Shown in pieces: positions 1-8,891 of a DNA stretch of 21,078 nt. Position 1 is the stretch's first letter; each line of letters opens with the position of its first letter. Source of the DNA: Alphaproteobacteria bacterium. GTDB taxonomy: Bacteria > Pseudomonadota > Alphaproteobacteria > GCA-2731375. The position numbers and the translations under genes were made by a program. The notes below the pieces were generated by a model. It was not told the DNA's origin, did not search any database, and saw only the letters and a program-made list of their open reading frames with translations. The stretch lies in assembly GCA_030746295.1 (NCBI GenBank), contig JASLMY010000061.1, forward strand, positions 1 through 21,078, given 5' to 3'.

Positions 1-151
1 GCCCGACCAAAAGGCATGCACGGCGTTAACCCGCCCTTAAGAACTCCCCTTCATAACAAATGTGTGTGGTGTATTTGTACTAGTTATTTCATACATTTGT
101 GCGTGGCTAAATCGCTCAACTGCGATCGGAACTGGAAAGGGGGATGGGGAC

Positions 152-517
152 ATGGCCTTGGCTATGCTGAGGAGGGGGCAGAGCGCGTCGCCGGACCTGC
201 ACGCGTTCCGACAGATGGTCGACGACATGCCGGTCAGCGTCATGACCTGCGAGCTGGCGACCCTCACCATCAACTACATGAACCGGAACTCACTTGAGGC
301 GCTACGTCGGATCGAGCACGTCCTGCCGGTTCGAGCCGACGCGATCGTCGGCCAGTCGATCGACATCTTCCACAAGCAGCCGGAGCATCAACGCCGGCTG
401 CTCGTCGATCCGAGAAATTTGCCGCACAAGGCGCGGATTCGGCTCGGCGACGAGTATTTGGATCTCCTGGTCACCGCGATCACGGACGCGAGCGCCACTA
501 CAAGGCGCCGATGCTGA
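152..517 (+). pseudogene. N-terminal PAS part of a frameshifted methyl-accepting chemotaxis protein
   Basis: This frame encodes about 121 residues forming one PAS-like sensor unit with the stretch [15 protein letters not shown]. The start is ATG 152, preceded by the purine-rich GGAAAGGGGGATGGGG; upstream codons in the frame look non-coding. The protein runs into TGA 515-517 shortly after residues ITDAS. Adding one G near 491-496 would continue the frame as [17 protein letters not shown], which matches the second PAS copy encoded downstream ([15 protein letters not shown]). I therefore see this as the front half of one receptor broken by a one-base loss, either a real mutation or a sequencing error. 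Alternatively it is expressed as a separate PAS protein, since the ATG of the next frame (511) overlaps its stop as ATGCTGA and reinitiation could couple the two. No membrane segment is visible, so the sensor would be cytoplasmic. Confidence 0.7.
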
Positions 518-897
518 CCTGGAGCGTGGTGACCGAGCAGGTCCGCAAGGAAGAGGAGACCGAGAAGCTGCTGCAGATGCTGGACCGCATGCCGATCAAC
601 GTCATGCTGGCGGACAAGGACACGCTCGAGATCACCTATCTCAACAAGACCAGCATCGAGACCCTGGGTCCGCTACGCCATCTGTTGCCGTGCCCGCCCG
701 AGGAGCTCGAGGGCAAGTGCATCGATATCTTCCACAAGCACCCCGAGCACCAACGGCGCCTGCTGGGCGATCCGAGTAACCTGCCGCACAGGGCCCAGAT
801 CAAGCTCGGCGACGAGACCCTGGACCTGGCCGTCTCGGCCCTGCTGGACGAGGCCGGCACCTATGTCGGCCCGCTTCTGACTTGGTCGGTGGTGACC
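359..897 (+). repeat. Tandem duplicated PAS-coding unit (copies at 359-534 and 721-897)
   Basis: Two similar stretches encode the PAS core from the IDIFHK motif to LTWSVVT. Matching bases are offset by 362 nt before position ~491 (359 to 721) but by 363 nt after ~496 (534 to 897). 363 is exactly 121 codons, so copy one has lost one base, which locates the frameshift in the MCP gene. Confidence 0.8.
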
Positions 898-1632
898 CGC
901 AACGTCACCATGGCCAACAACGTCACCGGTGTCGTCGAGGCGGTCTCCGCGGCCTCGACCGAGATGCAGCACAGCGCCCAGTCGATGCAGCAGACCGCCG
1001 AGCAGGCGACCTCTCGGGCCGGCACGGTGGCCTCGGCGGCGGAGGAGCTGAGCTCCTCGATCTCGGAGATCAACCGTCAGGTCAGCCATTCGAGCCAGGT
1101 TGCGGGCGAGGCGGTCACCGAATCCCAGAAGACCAGCGAGATGATCGCCGGTCTGGCCGAGGCGGCACAGAAGATCGGCGACGTGGTCGACATCATCCAG
1201 GACATTGCCAGCCAGACCAATCTCCTGGCCCTCAACGCCACCATCGAGGCGGCTCGCGCCGGTGAGGCCGGCAAGGGCTTCGCGGTCGTCGCCGCCGAGG
1301 TGAAGTCGCTCGCCAACCAGACTGCAAGTGCCACGGAAGAGATCTCCGAGCAGATTGGTCAGATCCAATCCGCGACCACGTCGGCCGTCGACGCCAACGA
1401 ATCGATCTCGAAGACGATCGGCACCATCAACGAGATCGCCACCGCGATCGCCGCCGCCGTCGAGCAGCAGGGGGCCGCGACGCAAGATGTCTCGACCAAC
1501 ATCATCCAGGTCTCCGAGGCCTCGACCGAGACCGGACGGATCGCTACTGAGGTCTTGGAAGCGGCGACCGAACTGTCGCAGCAGGGCGAGCGCCTGACGC
1601 AAGAGGTCGGCGAGTTCTTGAAAAGCGATTGA
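511..1632 (+). CDS. Methyl-accepting chemotaxis protein, soluble (second PAS plus signalling domain)
   Basis: The frame encodes 373 residues. Residues about 15-130 form a second PAS-like sensor copy ([15 protein letters not shown] at 71-85) and about 140-373 form the coiled-coil methyl-accepting signalling domain. The hairpin tip that binds CheA and CheW is recognisable at 225-270, with [20 protein letters not shown] at 231-250 and [15 protein letters not shown] following. The C-terminus VGEFLKSD resembles other alphaproteobacterial MCPs. There are no transmembrane segments, so this is a cytoplasmic receptor; its ligand is unknown, though PAS units often sense redox state or small molecules. 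ATG 511 has no convincing ribosome binding site and lies inside what should be continuous coding sequence, so it is probably not the native start. The intact gene would be 152-1632 with two PAS domains. A strong hairpin follows at 1721-1757. Confidence 0.88.
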   Translation: MLTWSVVTEQVRKEEETEKLLQMLDRMPINVMLADKDTLEITYLNKTSIETLGPLRHLLPCPPEELEGKCIDIFHKHPEHQRRLLGDPSNLPHRAQIKLGDETLDLAVSALLDEAGTYVGPLLTWSVVTRNVTMANNVTGVVEAVSAASTEMQHSAQSMQQTAEQATSRAGTVASAAEELSSSISEINRQVSHSSQVAGEAVTESQKTSEMIAGLAEAAQKIGDVVDIIQDIASQTNLLALNATIEAARAGEAGKGFAVVAAEVKSLANQTASATEEISEQIGQIQSATTSAVDANESISKTIGTINEIATAIAAAVEQQGAATQDVSTNIIQVSEASTETGRIATEVLEAATELSQQGERLTQEVGEFLKSD

Positions 1633-1720
1633 GGGGAACATAGGCGCACGAGGGTTACCTGACCGGCTCTCCAAGGCGGTGACGCGAGACCCCCGGCCCG
1701 CGAGCGACCACCGCCCGACA

Positions 1721-1757
1721 CCGGCCGTTCGCCGCCTTCGAGGTGGCGAGCGGCCGG
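1721..1757. terminator. Bidirectional terminator-like hairpin between MCP and bactofilin genes
   Basis: The arm starting CCGGCCGTTCGCCGCC pairs with GGTGGCGAGCGGCCGG to give a stem of about 17 bp with two G-T wobbles and a three-base TCG loop. It lies between the ends of two convergent genes, as expected for a shared terminator. The plus strand continues GTTCTCT, which is only modestly T-rich. Confidence 0.6.
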
Positions 1758-1763
1758 GTTCTC

Positions 1764-2087
1764 TCAGCCCGAGGGCTCGGGCGATTCCGTGCCGTGGAGA
1801 TGGCCGAGCAGAAAGGCGCCCGCCTCCATCGACAAGGTCCGATAGGTGATGTCGGCGTTGACCACGGCCGAGACGGTGAGGCTGACGGTCATCGCCCCGA
1901 TCTCGCCTTCGACCGTGCCCGAGATTTGAACGTCTTGGGCCAGGATGGCGCCCTTGACGTGCCCGCGTTCGCCGACGCTGACCGAGCGGGCGTTGACCTT
2001 GCCTTCGATGTGGCCATCGATATCGATCTGGCCCTCGCTCTCCAGATCGCCGACGACGGTGAGCTCGGCGTTTATGGTCGATGGCAT
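1764..2087 (-). CDS. Bactofilin family cytoskeletal protein
   Basis: The product of 107 residues is almost entirely a bactofilin (DUF583) core: short repeats rich in Gly and Val with alternating hydrophobic residues, such as LTVVGDLESEGQIDIDGHIE, QISGTVEGEIGA and SMEAGAFLLGHL, which build a right-handed beta helix. Bactofilins polymerise without nucleotide and act in cell shape, stalk or polar structures and peptidoglycan enzyme placement. I chose ATG 2087 (MPSTINAELTVVG), with GGGAG about 10 nt upstream; the frame is open further upstream but that sequence lies within frmA and is out of character. The protein is short, with hardly any of the disordered tails usual in the family. It starts about 41 nt after the frmA stop on the same strand, so it is probably co-transcribed with it, although no functional link is known. 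Confidence 0.85.
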   Translation of the reverse strand: MPSTINAELTVVGDLESEGQIDIDGHIEGKVNARSVSVGERGHVKGAILAQDVQISGTVEGEIGAMTVSLTVSAVVNADITYRTLSMEAGAFLLGHLHGTESPEPSG

Positions 2088-2128
2088 GTCGTAGGTACTC
2101 TCCCAGATGCTCGCGCCGGGCGATGCGT

Positions 2129-3271
<1,143 letters not shown>

Positions 3272-3282
3272 TCAGGCCCGCC

Positions 3283-3313
3283 AGTATATCGGAGAGTGGC
3301 CGTCGGCAGGCAA
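3283..3313 (-). promoter_or_regulatory. Candidate promoter for frmA
   Basis: On the minus strand TTGCCT (3313-3308) is followed after 19 nt by TATACT (3288-3283), which is close to the TATAAT consensus. The spacer is longer than ideal. The predicted start lies about 35-40 nt before the frmA ATG. Confidence 0.35.
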
Positions 3314-3392
3314 GGGGCAAGGCGCGGAATTCGACGCCCTGGCCGCTCTCTACCGTCCGGTGATTTCTGCCGAAGGGCATAGAATTCCCCCA

Positions 3393-3422
3393 TTGATCGG
3401 AATGTGCTTGGACGGTTATGCT
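3393..3422 (+). promoter_or_regulatory. Candidate promoter for the TRAP transporter operon
   Basis: TTGATC (3393-3398) and TATGCT (3417-3422) are separated by 18 nt in an AT-richer patch of the frmA/dctP intergenic region. This would give a leader of about 75 nt before dctP. The 266-nt divergent region holds no other gene that I can see. Confidence 0.35.
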
Positions 3423-3504
3423 ACCGGCACAAAATAACAGCGCCACATCGGCGCGTCGCCCATGCGAGGGCGGGTTAGCGATGATAGCAGGGAAGGAATC
3501 TATC

Positions 3505-4560
3505 ATGCGGAAATCAGTACTAATGCTTTGCGCTCTCGCCTTGGGCGCGACGGGCTTCGTCTCGGTCGGCGTCTCGACCGAGGCCGGCGCGCAGGCTGTA
3601 AAGGGACCGAAGGTAACCTGGCGCCTCTCGCTCTGGGGCAAGCGGCGGGCCTTTACCGAAGGTCTGGAATACATCGCCGCCGAGATCGCCAAGCAGACCG
3701 CCGGCAACTTCCAGATCAAGCTCTACTACGGCGAGCAGCTCTCCAAGGGTAAGGAAAACCTGGACGGTATCTCCATCGGCGCCTTCGAGGCGGCGCTCTT
3801 CTGTGCATCTTACCATCCCGGCAAGAACGCGCCGTTGAACGTGCTGGACCTGCCGTTCTTGCCGCTGGGCAACCTCGACGTGATGCTGAAGGTGCATGAG
3901 GTCGTCTACCAGCACCCGGCCGCCAAGAAGGCCTTGGCCAAATGGAACGCGCGCCTCTTCATGTCGAACATCCTGCCGCAGTACGAGTACATGGGCCGCG
4001 GCAAGCCGCCGCAGAGCGTCGCCGACTTCAAGGGCAAGCGGCTCCGGGCTTTGGGTGGCATGGGCCGGGCGGCGAAGGCGATCGGCGCGGTGCCGACGAC
4101 GATGCCGGCTTCGGAGACCTACACCGCGCTGCAGCGCGGCACCGTGGACGCCATCGGCTTCCCCTTCACCTACACTTTCAACGCCTACAAGCTGGACGAA
4201 GTGTCGGATTGGTACACCACCAACATGTCGCTCGGCACGGTGAATTGCCCGATCGTCTTCAATGTGAACTCCTGGGCCAAATTGCCGAAGCAGTACCAGA
4301 ACCTGCTGGAGAGCATAAAGAAGGGGGCCTCCGAGGCGCAAAAGGCGGCCTACATCAAGCGGGACAAGATCAACCTGGAGACTTGGGCGAAGAACCCCAA
4401 GCTGACGGCGGTCAAGATCCCCGAGAACGAGATGGCCGAGTTCCGCCGCGTCGCCGGCAAGCCGCTCTGGGAAGAGTGGGTCAAGGAGAACGAGGGCAAG
4501 CTGCCGGCGCGTGAGCTGCTGGACCTCGTCCTCAAGACGGCGGCCAAGGCCTCGAAGTAA
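3505..4560 (+). CDS. dctP: TRAP transporter solute-binding protein (DctP family)
   Basis: This is the periplasmic receptor of a tripartite ATP-independent periplasmic transporter, which delivers its ligand, usually an organic acid, to the DctQM membrane unit. The 351-residue product starts at ATG 3505 with GGAAGGA 7 nt upstream. It has a signal peptide (MRKSVLMLCALALGATG, cleavage likely after AQA at residue 31). The family pattern is clear: YYGEQLSKGKENLDGISIGA, then ADFKGKRLRALGGMG with R181 as the likely carboxylate-binding arginine, then PASETYTALQRGTVDAI. The in-frame extension back to 3418 lacks a ribosome binding site and would bury the signal peptide. The ligand cannot be read from sequence; the adjacent CoA-transferase favours a carboxylate. 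A strong hairpin lies between this gene and dctQ. Confidence 0.92.
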   Translation: MRKSVLMLCALALGATGFVSVGVSTEAGAQAVKGPKVTWRLSLWGKRRAFTEGLEYIAAEIAKQTAGNFQIKLYYGEQLSKGKENLDGISIGAFEAALFCASYHPGKNAPLNVLDLPFLPLGNLDVMLKVHEVVYQHPAAKKALAKWNARLFMSNILPQYEYMGRGKPPQSVADFKGKRLRALGGMGRAAKAIGAVPTTMPASETYTALQRGTVDAIGFPFTYTFNAYKLDEVSDWYTTNMSLGTVNCPIVFNVNSWAKLPKQYQNLLESIKKGASEAQKAAYIKRDKINLETWAKNPKLTAVKIPENEMAEFRRVAGKPLWEEWVKENEGKLPARELLDLVLKTAAKASK

Positions 4561-4580
4561 ATTACCGGTACGAGCGCATT

Positions 4581-4617
4581 GAAGAAGATTGCCGGTCGAT
4601 CGCCGGCAGTCTTCTTT
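4581..4617 (+). terminator. Intra-operon terminator or attenuator between dctP and dctQ
   Basis: GAAGAAGATTGCCGG pairs with CCGGCAGTCTTCTTT over 15 bp, with wobble pairs at two positions and a seven-base loop, and is followed by CTTTGTCTATT. It begins 20 nt after the dctP stop. Partial termination here, or protection of the dctP mRNA 3' end, would give more binding protein than membrane subunits. Confidence 0.65.
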
Positions 4618-4658
4618 CTTTGTCTATTCTGGCGAACGGCATCATTCGGTGACGCGAA

Positions 4659-5321
4659 ATGGCGATAAACGACGATTCGATGCGGTCCCCCGGCGCAAGG
4701 CTGTTGGCGCGGGTGGACGGCCACTATTTCCAGTTCGAGACCCTGCTCAACATGATTTCGGCGCTGATCATTCTCGGCCTCATGCTGCTTGCCGTGGTGC
4801 AGGTGCTGGGTCGAAAGATCTTCAACTTCCCGGTACCGGGCTACGTCGATCTGGTCGAGTTCGTGATGGCGGTCTTCTGCTTCATCGGCATCGCTTATTG
4901 CCAGAAGCTGGGCGGCCACATTCGGATGGAGTTCATCATCGGCAAGTTCCATGGCCGCACCCTCTGGTTCCTGGAAGTCGTCGGCACGCTGATCGCGATC
5001 GTCATCATCGCCATCCTCATGTGGTACGGCTACGAGCACTTCCTCAGGGCTTGGCAGATCGGTGACTCCTCCATCAATCTCGAGCTGCCGATCTGGCCCG
5101 GCAAGCTGCTGGTGGCATTCGCCTTCGCGACCCTGATTTTTCGCCTGTTGATTCAGTTGGCCGGCTACATACGTCTCTTCTTCCATCCCGACGCGGCGCC
5201 CATCGGCGTTCCGATAATTGAAACGGTCGACGAGCAGGCCCAGCACGAGATCGACGTCGGCCTCGCCGGCGAGGAAGAAAAAGTCGTGATCACCGGCGGC
5301 GCCAAGGCGGAGGCGGGCTGA
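4659..5321 (+). CDS. dctQ: TRAP transporter small permease subunit (DctQ family)
   Basis: This is the small membrane subunit that joins the large DctM permease. The 220 residues contain the four expected transmembrane helices at about 31-51, 63-81, 105-125 and 149-170, with the family-like stretch LGRKIFNFPVPGYVDLVEF between helices 1 and 2. A hydrophilic C-terminal tail of about 45 residues, rich in Glu and Ala, follows the last helix and is longer than usual. ATG 4659 is used; M8 (4680) is an alternative. The ribosome binding site is weak, which together with the upstream hairpin suggests lower output than dctP. Its stop TGA (5319-5321) overlaps the dctM start as TGATG, pointing to translational coupling. 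Confidence 0.92.
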   Translation: MAINDDSMRSPGARLLARVDGHYFQFETLLNMISALIILGLMLLAVVQVLGRKIFNFPVPGYVDLVEFVMAVFCFIGIAYCQKLGGHIRMEFIIGKFHGRTLWFLEVVGTLIAIVIIAILMWYGYEHFLRAWQIGDSSINLELPIWPGKLLVAFAFATLIFRLLIQLAGYIRLFFHPDAAPIGVPIIETVDEQAQHEIDVGLAGEEEKVVITGGAKAEAG

Positions 5322-6628
5322 TGAGCGAATTTGCCATCGGCCTCGTCGGCACCGGCGCGCTCTTGCTCATGGTCTTCGCCGGCGTTCGCGTCTACGTCGT
5401 CGCGGCACTGGTCGGCGTTCTCGGCATTGCCGTCATCATCGGCTGGCAGGCCGGCGCCGGCATGGGCGGCATGGTGCCGCATTCGAAGGCGGTCAACTAC
5501 GCGCTTAGCGTTCTGCCGATGTTCATCCTGATCGGCTTCATCGCCTATCACGCCGGCCTGACGCACGCCCTCTTCCGCGCCGCCAGGGCCTGGTTCGGCT
5601 TCGTCCCGGGGGGCTTGGCGGTAGCCAGCGTCTTCGCCACCGCGGGCTTCGCCGCGGTCTCGGGCGCCAGCACGGCGACGGCGGCGGTCTTCAGCCGGGT
5701 CGCCATCCCGCACATGCTCGAGCACGGCTACAGCCCCAGGCTGGCGGCCGGCGTGGTCGCCGCCGGCGGTACGCTCGCCTCGCTGATCCCGCCGAGCGCG
5801 ATTCTGGTGATCTACGCCATCATCGTCGAGGAATCGGTCGGCACCCTGATCATGGCCGGCTTCATTCCCGGCGTCGTCTCGGCCATCATCTACGCCATGC
5901 TGATCATCGGCATGTGCGTCGCCAAGCCCGAGCTCGGCCGGGCGATTCCTTCGCCGCCGATGTCGGAGAAATTGGCGAGCCTACCCGGCACGTTGCCGAT
6001 CGTGCTCGTCGTCGCGATCATCTTCTATTCGATGTATTCGGGCTGGGCGACGCCGACCGAGGCCGGCGCGCTGGGTGCCTTCGTCGTTCTCGTTATCGCC
6101 CTCATACGAGGCATGAAGTGGGTGAATTTGCGGGATGCGCTCGAGGAGACGGCGCGGCTGACGGTGATGATCTTCGCCCTGATCTGGGGCATCCTGATCT
6201 TCGTCCGCTTCCTCGGCTATGCCGGCCTGCCGCAGGCTTTCTCCGAGTGGATCGTCACGCTGCCGCTGCCGGCGGTCGTGATCATGATTTTCATCCTCTT
6301 GGGCTATGCCGTGCTGGGCATGTTCATGGATGCGATCGGCATGCTGCTGCTGACGCTGCCGGTGGTGCACCCGGCCGTGGTCGCGCTCGGCTACGACCCG
6401 ATCTGGTTCGGCATCATCGTCGTCAAGATGTGCGAGGTCTGCCTGATCACGCCGCCGGTGGGCTTGAACTGCTATGTTGTCAGCGCGGTCAGACCGGACA
6501 TACCGTTGGGCGACGTCTTCCGGGGCATCGGGCCGTTCTTCGCCGCCGATGCCGCGACCATTGCGCTCTTCCTGGCCTTCCCGGACATTATTCTCTGGCT
6601 GCCGCGCTTGATCGAGGCATCTGGTTGA
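5321..6628 (+). CDS. dctM: TRAP transporter large permease subunit (DctM family)
   Basis: This subunit carries the substrate path and the sodium or proton coupling of the TRAP transporter. The 435-residue product is highly hydrophobic, with about a dozen membrane segments. Family landmarks include SVLPMFILIGFIAYHAG, the FATAGFAAVSGASTATAAVF region, LASLIPPSAILVIYAI, GWATPTEAGALGAF and the C-terminal CLITPPVGLNCYVV. The start ATG overlaps the dctQ stop. The CoA-transferase gene begins 51 nt downstream on the same strand with no obvious terminator between them, so it is probably part of the same unit. Confidence 0.95.
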   Translation: MSEFAIGLVGTGALLLMVFAGVRVYVVAALVGVLGIAVIIGWQAGAGMGGMVPHSKAVNYALSVLPMFILIGFIAYHAGLTHALFRAARAWFGFVPGGLAVASVFATAGFAAVSGASTATAAVFSRVAIPHMLEHGYSPRLAAGVVAAGGTLASLIPPSAILVIYAIIVEESVGTLIMAGFIPGVVSAIIYAMLIIGMCVAKPELGRAIPSPPMSEKLASLPGTLPIVLVVAIIFYSMYSGWATPTEAGALGAFVVLVIALIRGMKWVNLRDALEETARLTVMIFALIWGILIFVRFLGYAGLPQAFSEWIVTLPLPAVVIMIFILLGYAVLGMFMDAIGMLLLTLPVVHPAVVALGYDPIWFGIIVVKMCEVCLITPPVGLNCYVVSAVRPDIPLGDVFRGIGPFFAADAATIALFLAFPDIILWLPRLIEASG

Positions 6629-6679
6629 GCAAGGCTCGAGAGAAGTGACAAAGCGGCTGGGGACGAGGTTGACGGCGGC

Positions 6680-7894
6680 ATGACCGAGGCGGTGCCGCGC
6701 GGCGCTCTCGCCGGCTTCAGGGTGATCGATCTCTCGCGCGTCCTGGGCGGGCCCTACTGCACCCAGATCCTGGCCGACCACGGTGCTGACGTCGTCAAGA
6801 TCGAGCCGCCCCAGGGCGACGAGGTGCGCGACTGGGGGCCGCCCTTCAAGGATGGCCTCTCCGCCTACTTTGCCGGCGTCAACCGCAACAAGCGCGCCCT
6901 TTCGCTCGACCTCCGCCAGGAGGCGGGGCGCGAGGTCCTGCTGCGGCTGTTGGAGGACGCCGACGTCCTGATCGAGAACTTCAAGCCTGGCGGCATGGCC
7001 CGCTGGGGGATCGGCTACGAGGAGGTTCTGGCAGAGCGCTTCCCGCGGCTGATCTACTGTTCGATCACCGGCTTTGGCGCCAGCGGCCCCTTCGGCGGCT
7101 TTCCCGGCTACGACGCCGTGGCGCAGGCGATCGCCGGCAATATCTCGGTCAACGGCACGCCCGACTCCGGCCCGCTTCGGATCGGCATCCCGCTCGTGGA
7201 CCTCGGCACCGGCCTCTACGCCGCGGTCGGCATCCTGATGGCGGCGGAGGAGCGGCGGCGCTCGGGCCGGGGCCAGCGGGTCGACGCCAGCCTCTTCGAT
7301 ACCGGCGTTGCCCTGCAGCACCCCCATGCCGCCAACTATTTCATGAGCGGCAAGGCACCGGCACTCTCCGGCAACTCGCATCCCAACATCTCACCCTACG
7401 ACCAGTACCCGACCGCCAAGGGCCGGATCTACCTCGCCATCGGCAACGACCGCCAGTTCCGCATCCTGGCGGAAGAGCTGGGCCGGCCGGAACTCGCCGA
7501 CGAGGCCCGCTTTCTGCACAACGCCGACCGCCAGGCCAACCGGCCCGAGCTGAACGCCATCCTGGTCGAGCTGATGGCCGGCCACGAGGCCGAGGATCTG
7601 GCGCACCGCCTGTCCGCGCGCGGGGCGCCTGCCGGCGCTGTCCTTTCGGTGCCCGAGGTGATGGAGCACGCCCACACTGCGGAGCGCCAGATGACGGTCT
7701 CGCTCGACGGCTATCGCGGCACCGGCATTCCGCTGAAGCTCGGCCGCACGCCGGGCGGGGTGCATTCGACGCCACCGCTCTTCGGCACCGCGACGCGCGA
7801 GGTCCTGGCCGAGGCGGGCTACGACGAGGCCGAGATCGAGGCCCTGGTCGAGAACGAGATCGCCTTCGAGGAACGCCGCAAGCCGCCGGCCTGA
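6680..7894 (+). CDS. Class III CoA-transferase (CaiB/BaiF family)
   Basis: Class III CoA-transferases move CoA from an acyl-CoA donor to a free carboxylic acid through an enzyme-bound aspartyl thioester. The 404-residue product has the family N-terminus (LAGFRVIDLSRVLGGPYCTQ), LIENFKPGGMARWG at 97-110 and ITGFGASGPF. The catalytic aspartate is D174 in GIPLVDLGTG. Many relatives are annotated as formyl-CoA, L-carnitine or succinyl-CoA:acid transferases, and the exact substrate cannot be assigned here. ATG 6680 has the purine-rich GGGGACGAGG about 15 nt upstream. Lying directly behind a TRAP operon, it plausibly activates the acid that the transporter imports; this is inference. Confidence 0.92.
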   Translation: MTEAVPRGALAGFRVIDLSRVLGGPYCTQILADHGADVVKIEPPQGDEVRDWGPPFKDGLSAYFAGVNRNKRALSLDLRQEAGREVLLRLLEDADVLIENFKPGGMARWGIGYEEVLAERFPRLIYCSITGFGASGPFGGFPGYDAVAQAIAGNISVNGTPDSGPLRIGIPLVDLGTGLYAAVGILMAAEERRRSGRGQRVDASLFDTGVALQHPHAANYFMSGKAPALSGNSHPNISPYDQYPTAKGRIYLAIGNDRQFRILAEELGRPELADEARFLHNADRQANRPELNAILVELMAGHEAEDLAHRLSARGAPAGAVLSVPEVMEHAHTAERQMTVSLDGYRGTGIPLKLGRTPGGVHSTPPLFGTATREVLAEAGYDEAEIEALVENEIAFEERRKPPA

Positions 7895-7904
7895 GGGCGC
7901 TCAG
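7891..7904. terminator. Small palindrome spanning both stop codons of a convergent gene pair
   Basis: CTGAG and CTCAG flank GGCG. The TGA of the CoA-transferase and the reverse-strand TGA of the oxidoreductase lie inside the arms. Only 6 nt separate the two genes. A TGA facing a TCA is automatically palindromic, so only the outer pairs carry information, and termination here is doubtful. Confidence 0.2.
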
Positions 7905-8872
7905 ACCTCCAGCACGATCTTGCCGAAATGCGCGTTCGCGGCCATGTGGGCCTGCGCGGCGGCGGCCTCGTCGAGCGGGAAAGTCCGGTCGATCGGCAGG
8001 CTGAGCTCGCCGGCCTCGAGCGCCGGCCAGAGGTCGGTGCGCATCCGGGCGCCGATCTCGCGCACCTCTTCCACCGAGCGGGTGCGGAAGGTGACGCCGA
8101 TATAGTCGATCCGCTTCAAGGCATGCAGGTCGAAGTCGAACTCGCCCTTGAAGCCGCCGAGACGGCCGACGTTGACGATCCGGCCGAGGATGCGGGCCGC
8201 GGCCAGGTTCTGGTTGGCGACGCTGGCCGAGACCTGATCGACGATCAGATGCACGCCCTTGCCGTCGGTCGCTTCGAGCACCGCCTCGGGCCAGCTCGGA
8301 TCGCTCGAGTCGAGCGCCAAGTCGGCGCCGAACTCGGGCAGACGGGCACGCCGCTCGGCGTTGGTCGAGGTCCCGACCACCAGGCTTGCGCCCTTGTATT
8401 TGGCGATCTGTAAGGCCATCAGCCCGACGCCGGAGCTGGCACCCTGGATCAATACGGTCTCTCCCCGCTGCAGCCGGCCGTTGGTGACCACCGCGTCGTG
8501 CATGGTCTGCAAGGCCACCGGCAGGGTCGCCGCCTGGGCGTAGGTCATGTTGTTGGCGGGGATCGGGGCGACCCGGCCCCAATCGGCGACCGCGTATTCC
8601 GCATAGCCGCCACCGCCCGAGCACATCACCCGGTCGCCGGGCTTGTACTCGGCCACCGCGGCGCCGACCTCGACGACCTCGCCCGACCACTCCAGCCCGG
8701 CGATGGTCCCAGCACCGCCGTGGCTGCCGTGGAAGGCACCGGCGGCCATCAACAGGTCGGCGCGGTTGAGCCCGGCGGCATGGACCCGGACCAAGACCTG
8801 GTCCGCCGTCGGCCGTGGCTCCGGCACTTCTCGGATTTCCGGGCCCGCTTCGCCCAACACGGCCGCTTTCAT
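7901..8872 (-). CDS. Quinone oxidoreductase-like MDR family NAD(P)H-dependent reductase
   Basis: This 323-residue protein belongs to the zinc-free quinone oxidoreductase branch of the medium-chain dehydrogenases. The N-terminal GroES-like part has HAAGLNRADLLMAAGAFHG and AGLEWSGEVVEVG, without the Cys/His zinc ligands of alcohol dehydrogenases. The cofactor-binding segment is VLIQGASSGVGLMALQIAK near residues 140-160. Members use NADPH to reduce quinones or enones; the substrate here is unknown. It starts at ATG 8872, about 19 nt after the stop of the other MDR gene on the same strand, so the pair is probably one transcript. It converges with the CoA-transferase gene. Confidence 0.92.
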   Translation of the reverse strand: MKAAVLGEAGPEIREVPEPRPTADQVLVRVHAAGLNRADLLMAAGAFHGSHGGAGTIAGLEWSGEVVEVGAAVAEYKPGDRVMCSGGGGYAEYAVADWGRVAPIPANNMTYAQAATLPVALQTMHDAVVTNGRLQRGETVLIQGASSGVGLMALQIAKYKGASLVVGTSTNAERRARLPEFGADLALDSSDPSWPEAVLEATDGKGVHLIVDQVSASVANQNLAAARILGRIVNVGRLGGFKGEFDFDLHALKRIDYIGVTFRTRSVEEVREIGARMRTDLWPALEAGELSLPIDRTFPLDEAAAAQAHMAANAHFGKIVLEV

Positions 8873-8891
8873 GATGCGCTCCTCCCCGTCG

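Noticed and set aside
108..130. Possible flagellar sigma-28 promoter (TAAA and GCGATCGG) before the MCP gene
   Set aside because: Spacing is about 5 nt too short and the -10 match to GCCGATAA is poor.
673..1674. Long minus-strand open frame opposite the MCP gene
   Set aside because: It has low-complexity Arg/Gly/Leu/Asp composition typical of the antisense of GC-rich coding sequence, and the plus strand has clear domains.
5981..7381. 466-codon minus-strand open frame opposite dctM and the CoA-transferase
   Set aside because: Rich in Asp, Arg, His and Ala with no recognisable domain; both plus-strand genes are unambiguous, so this is a shadow.
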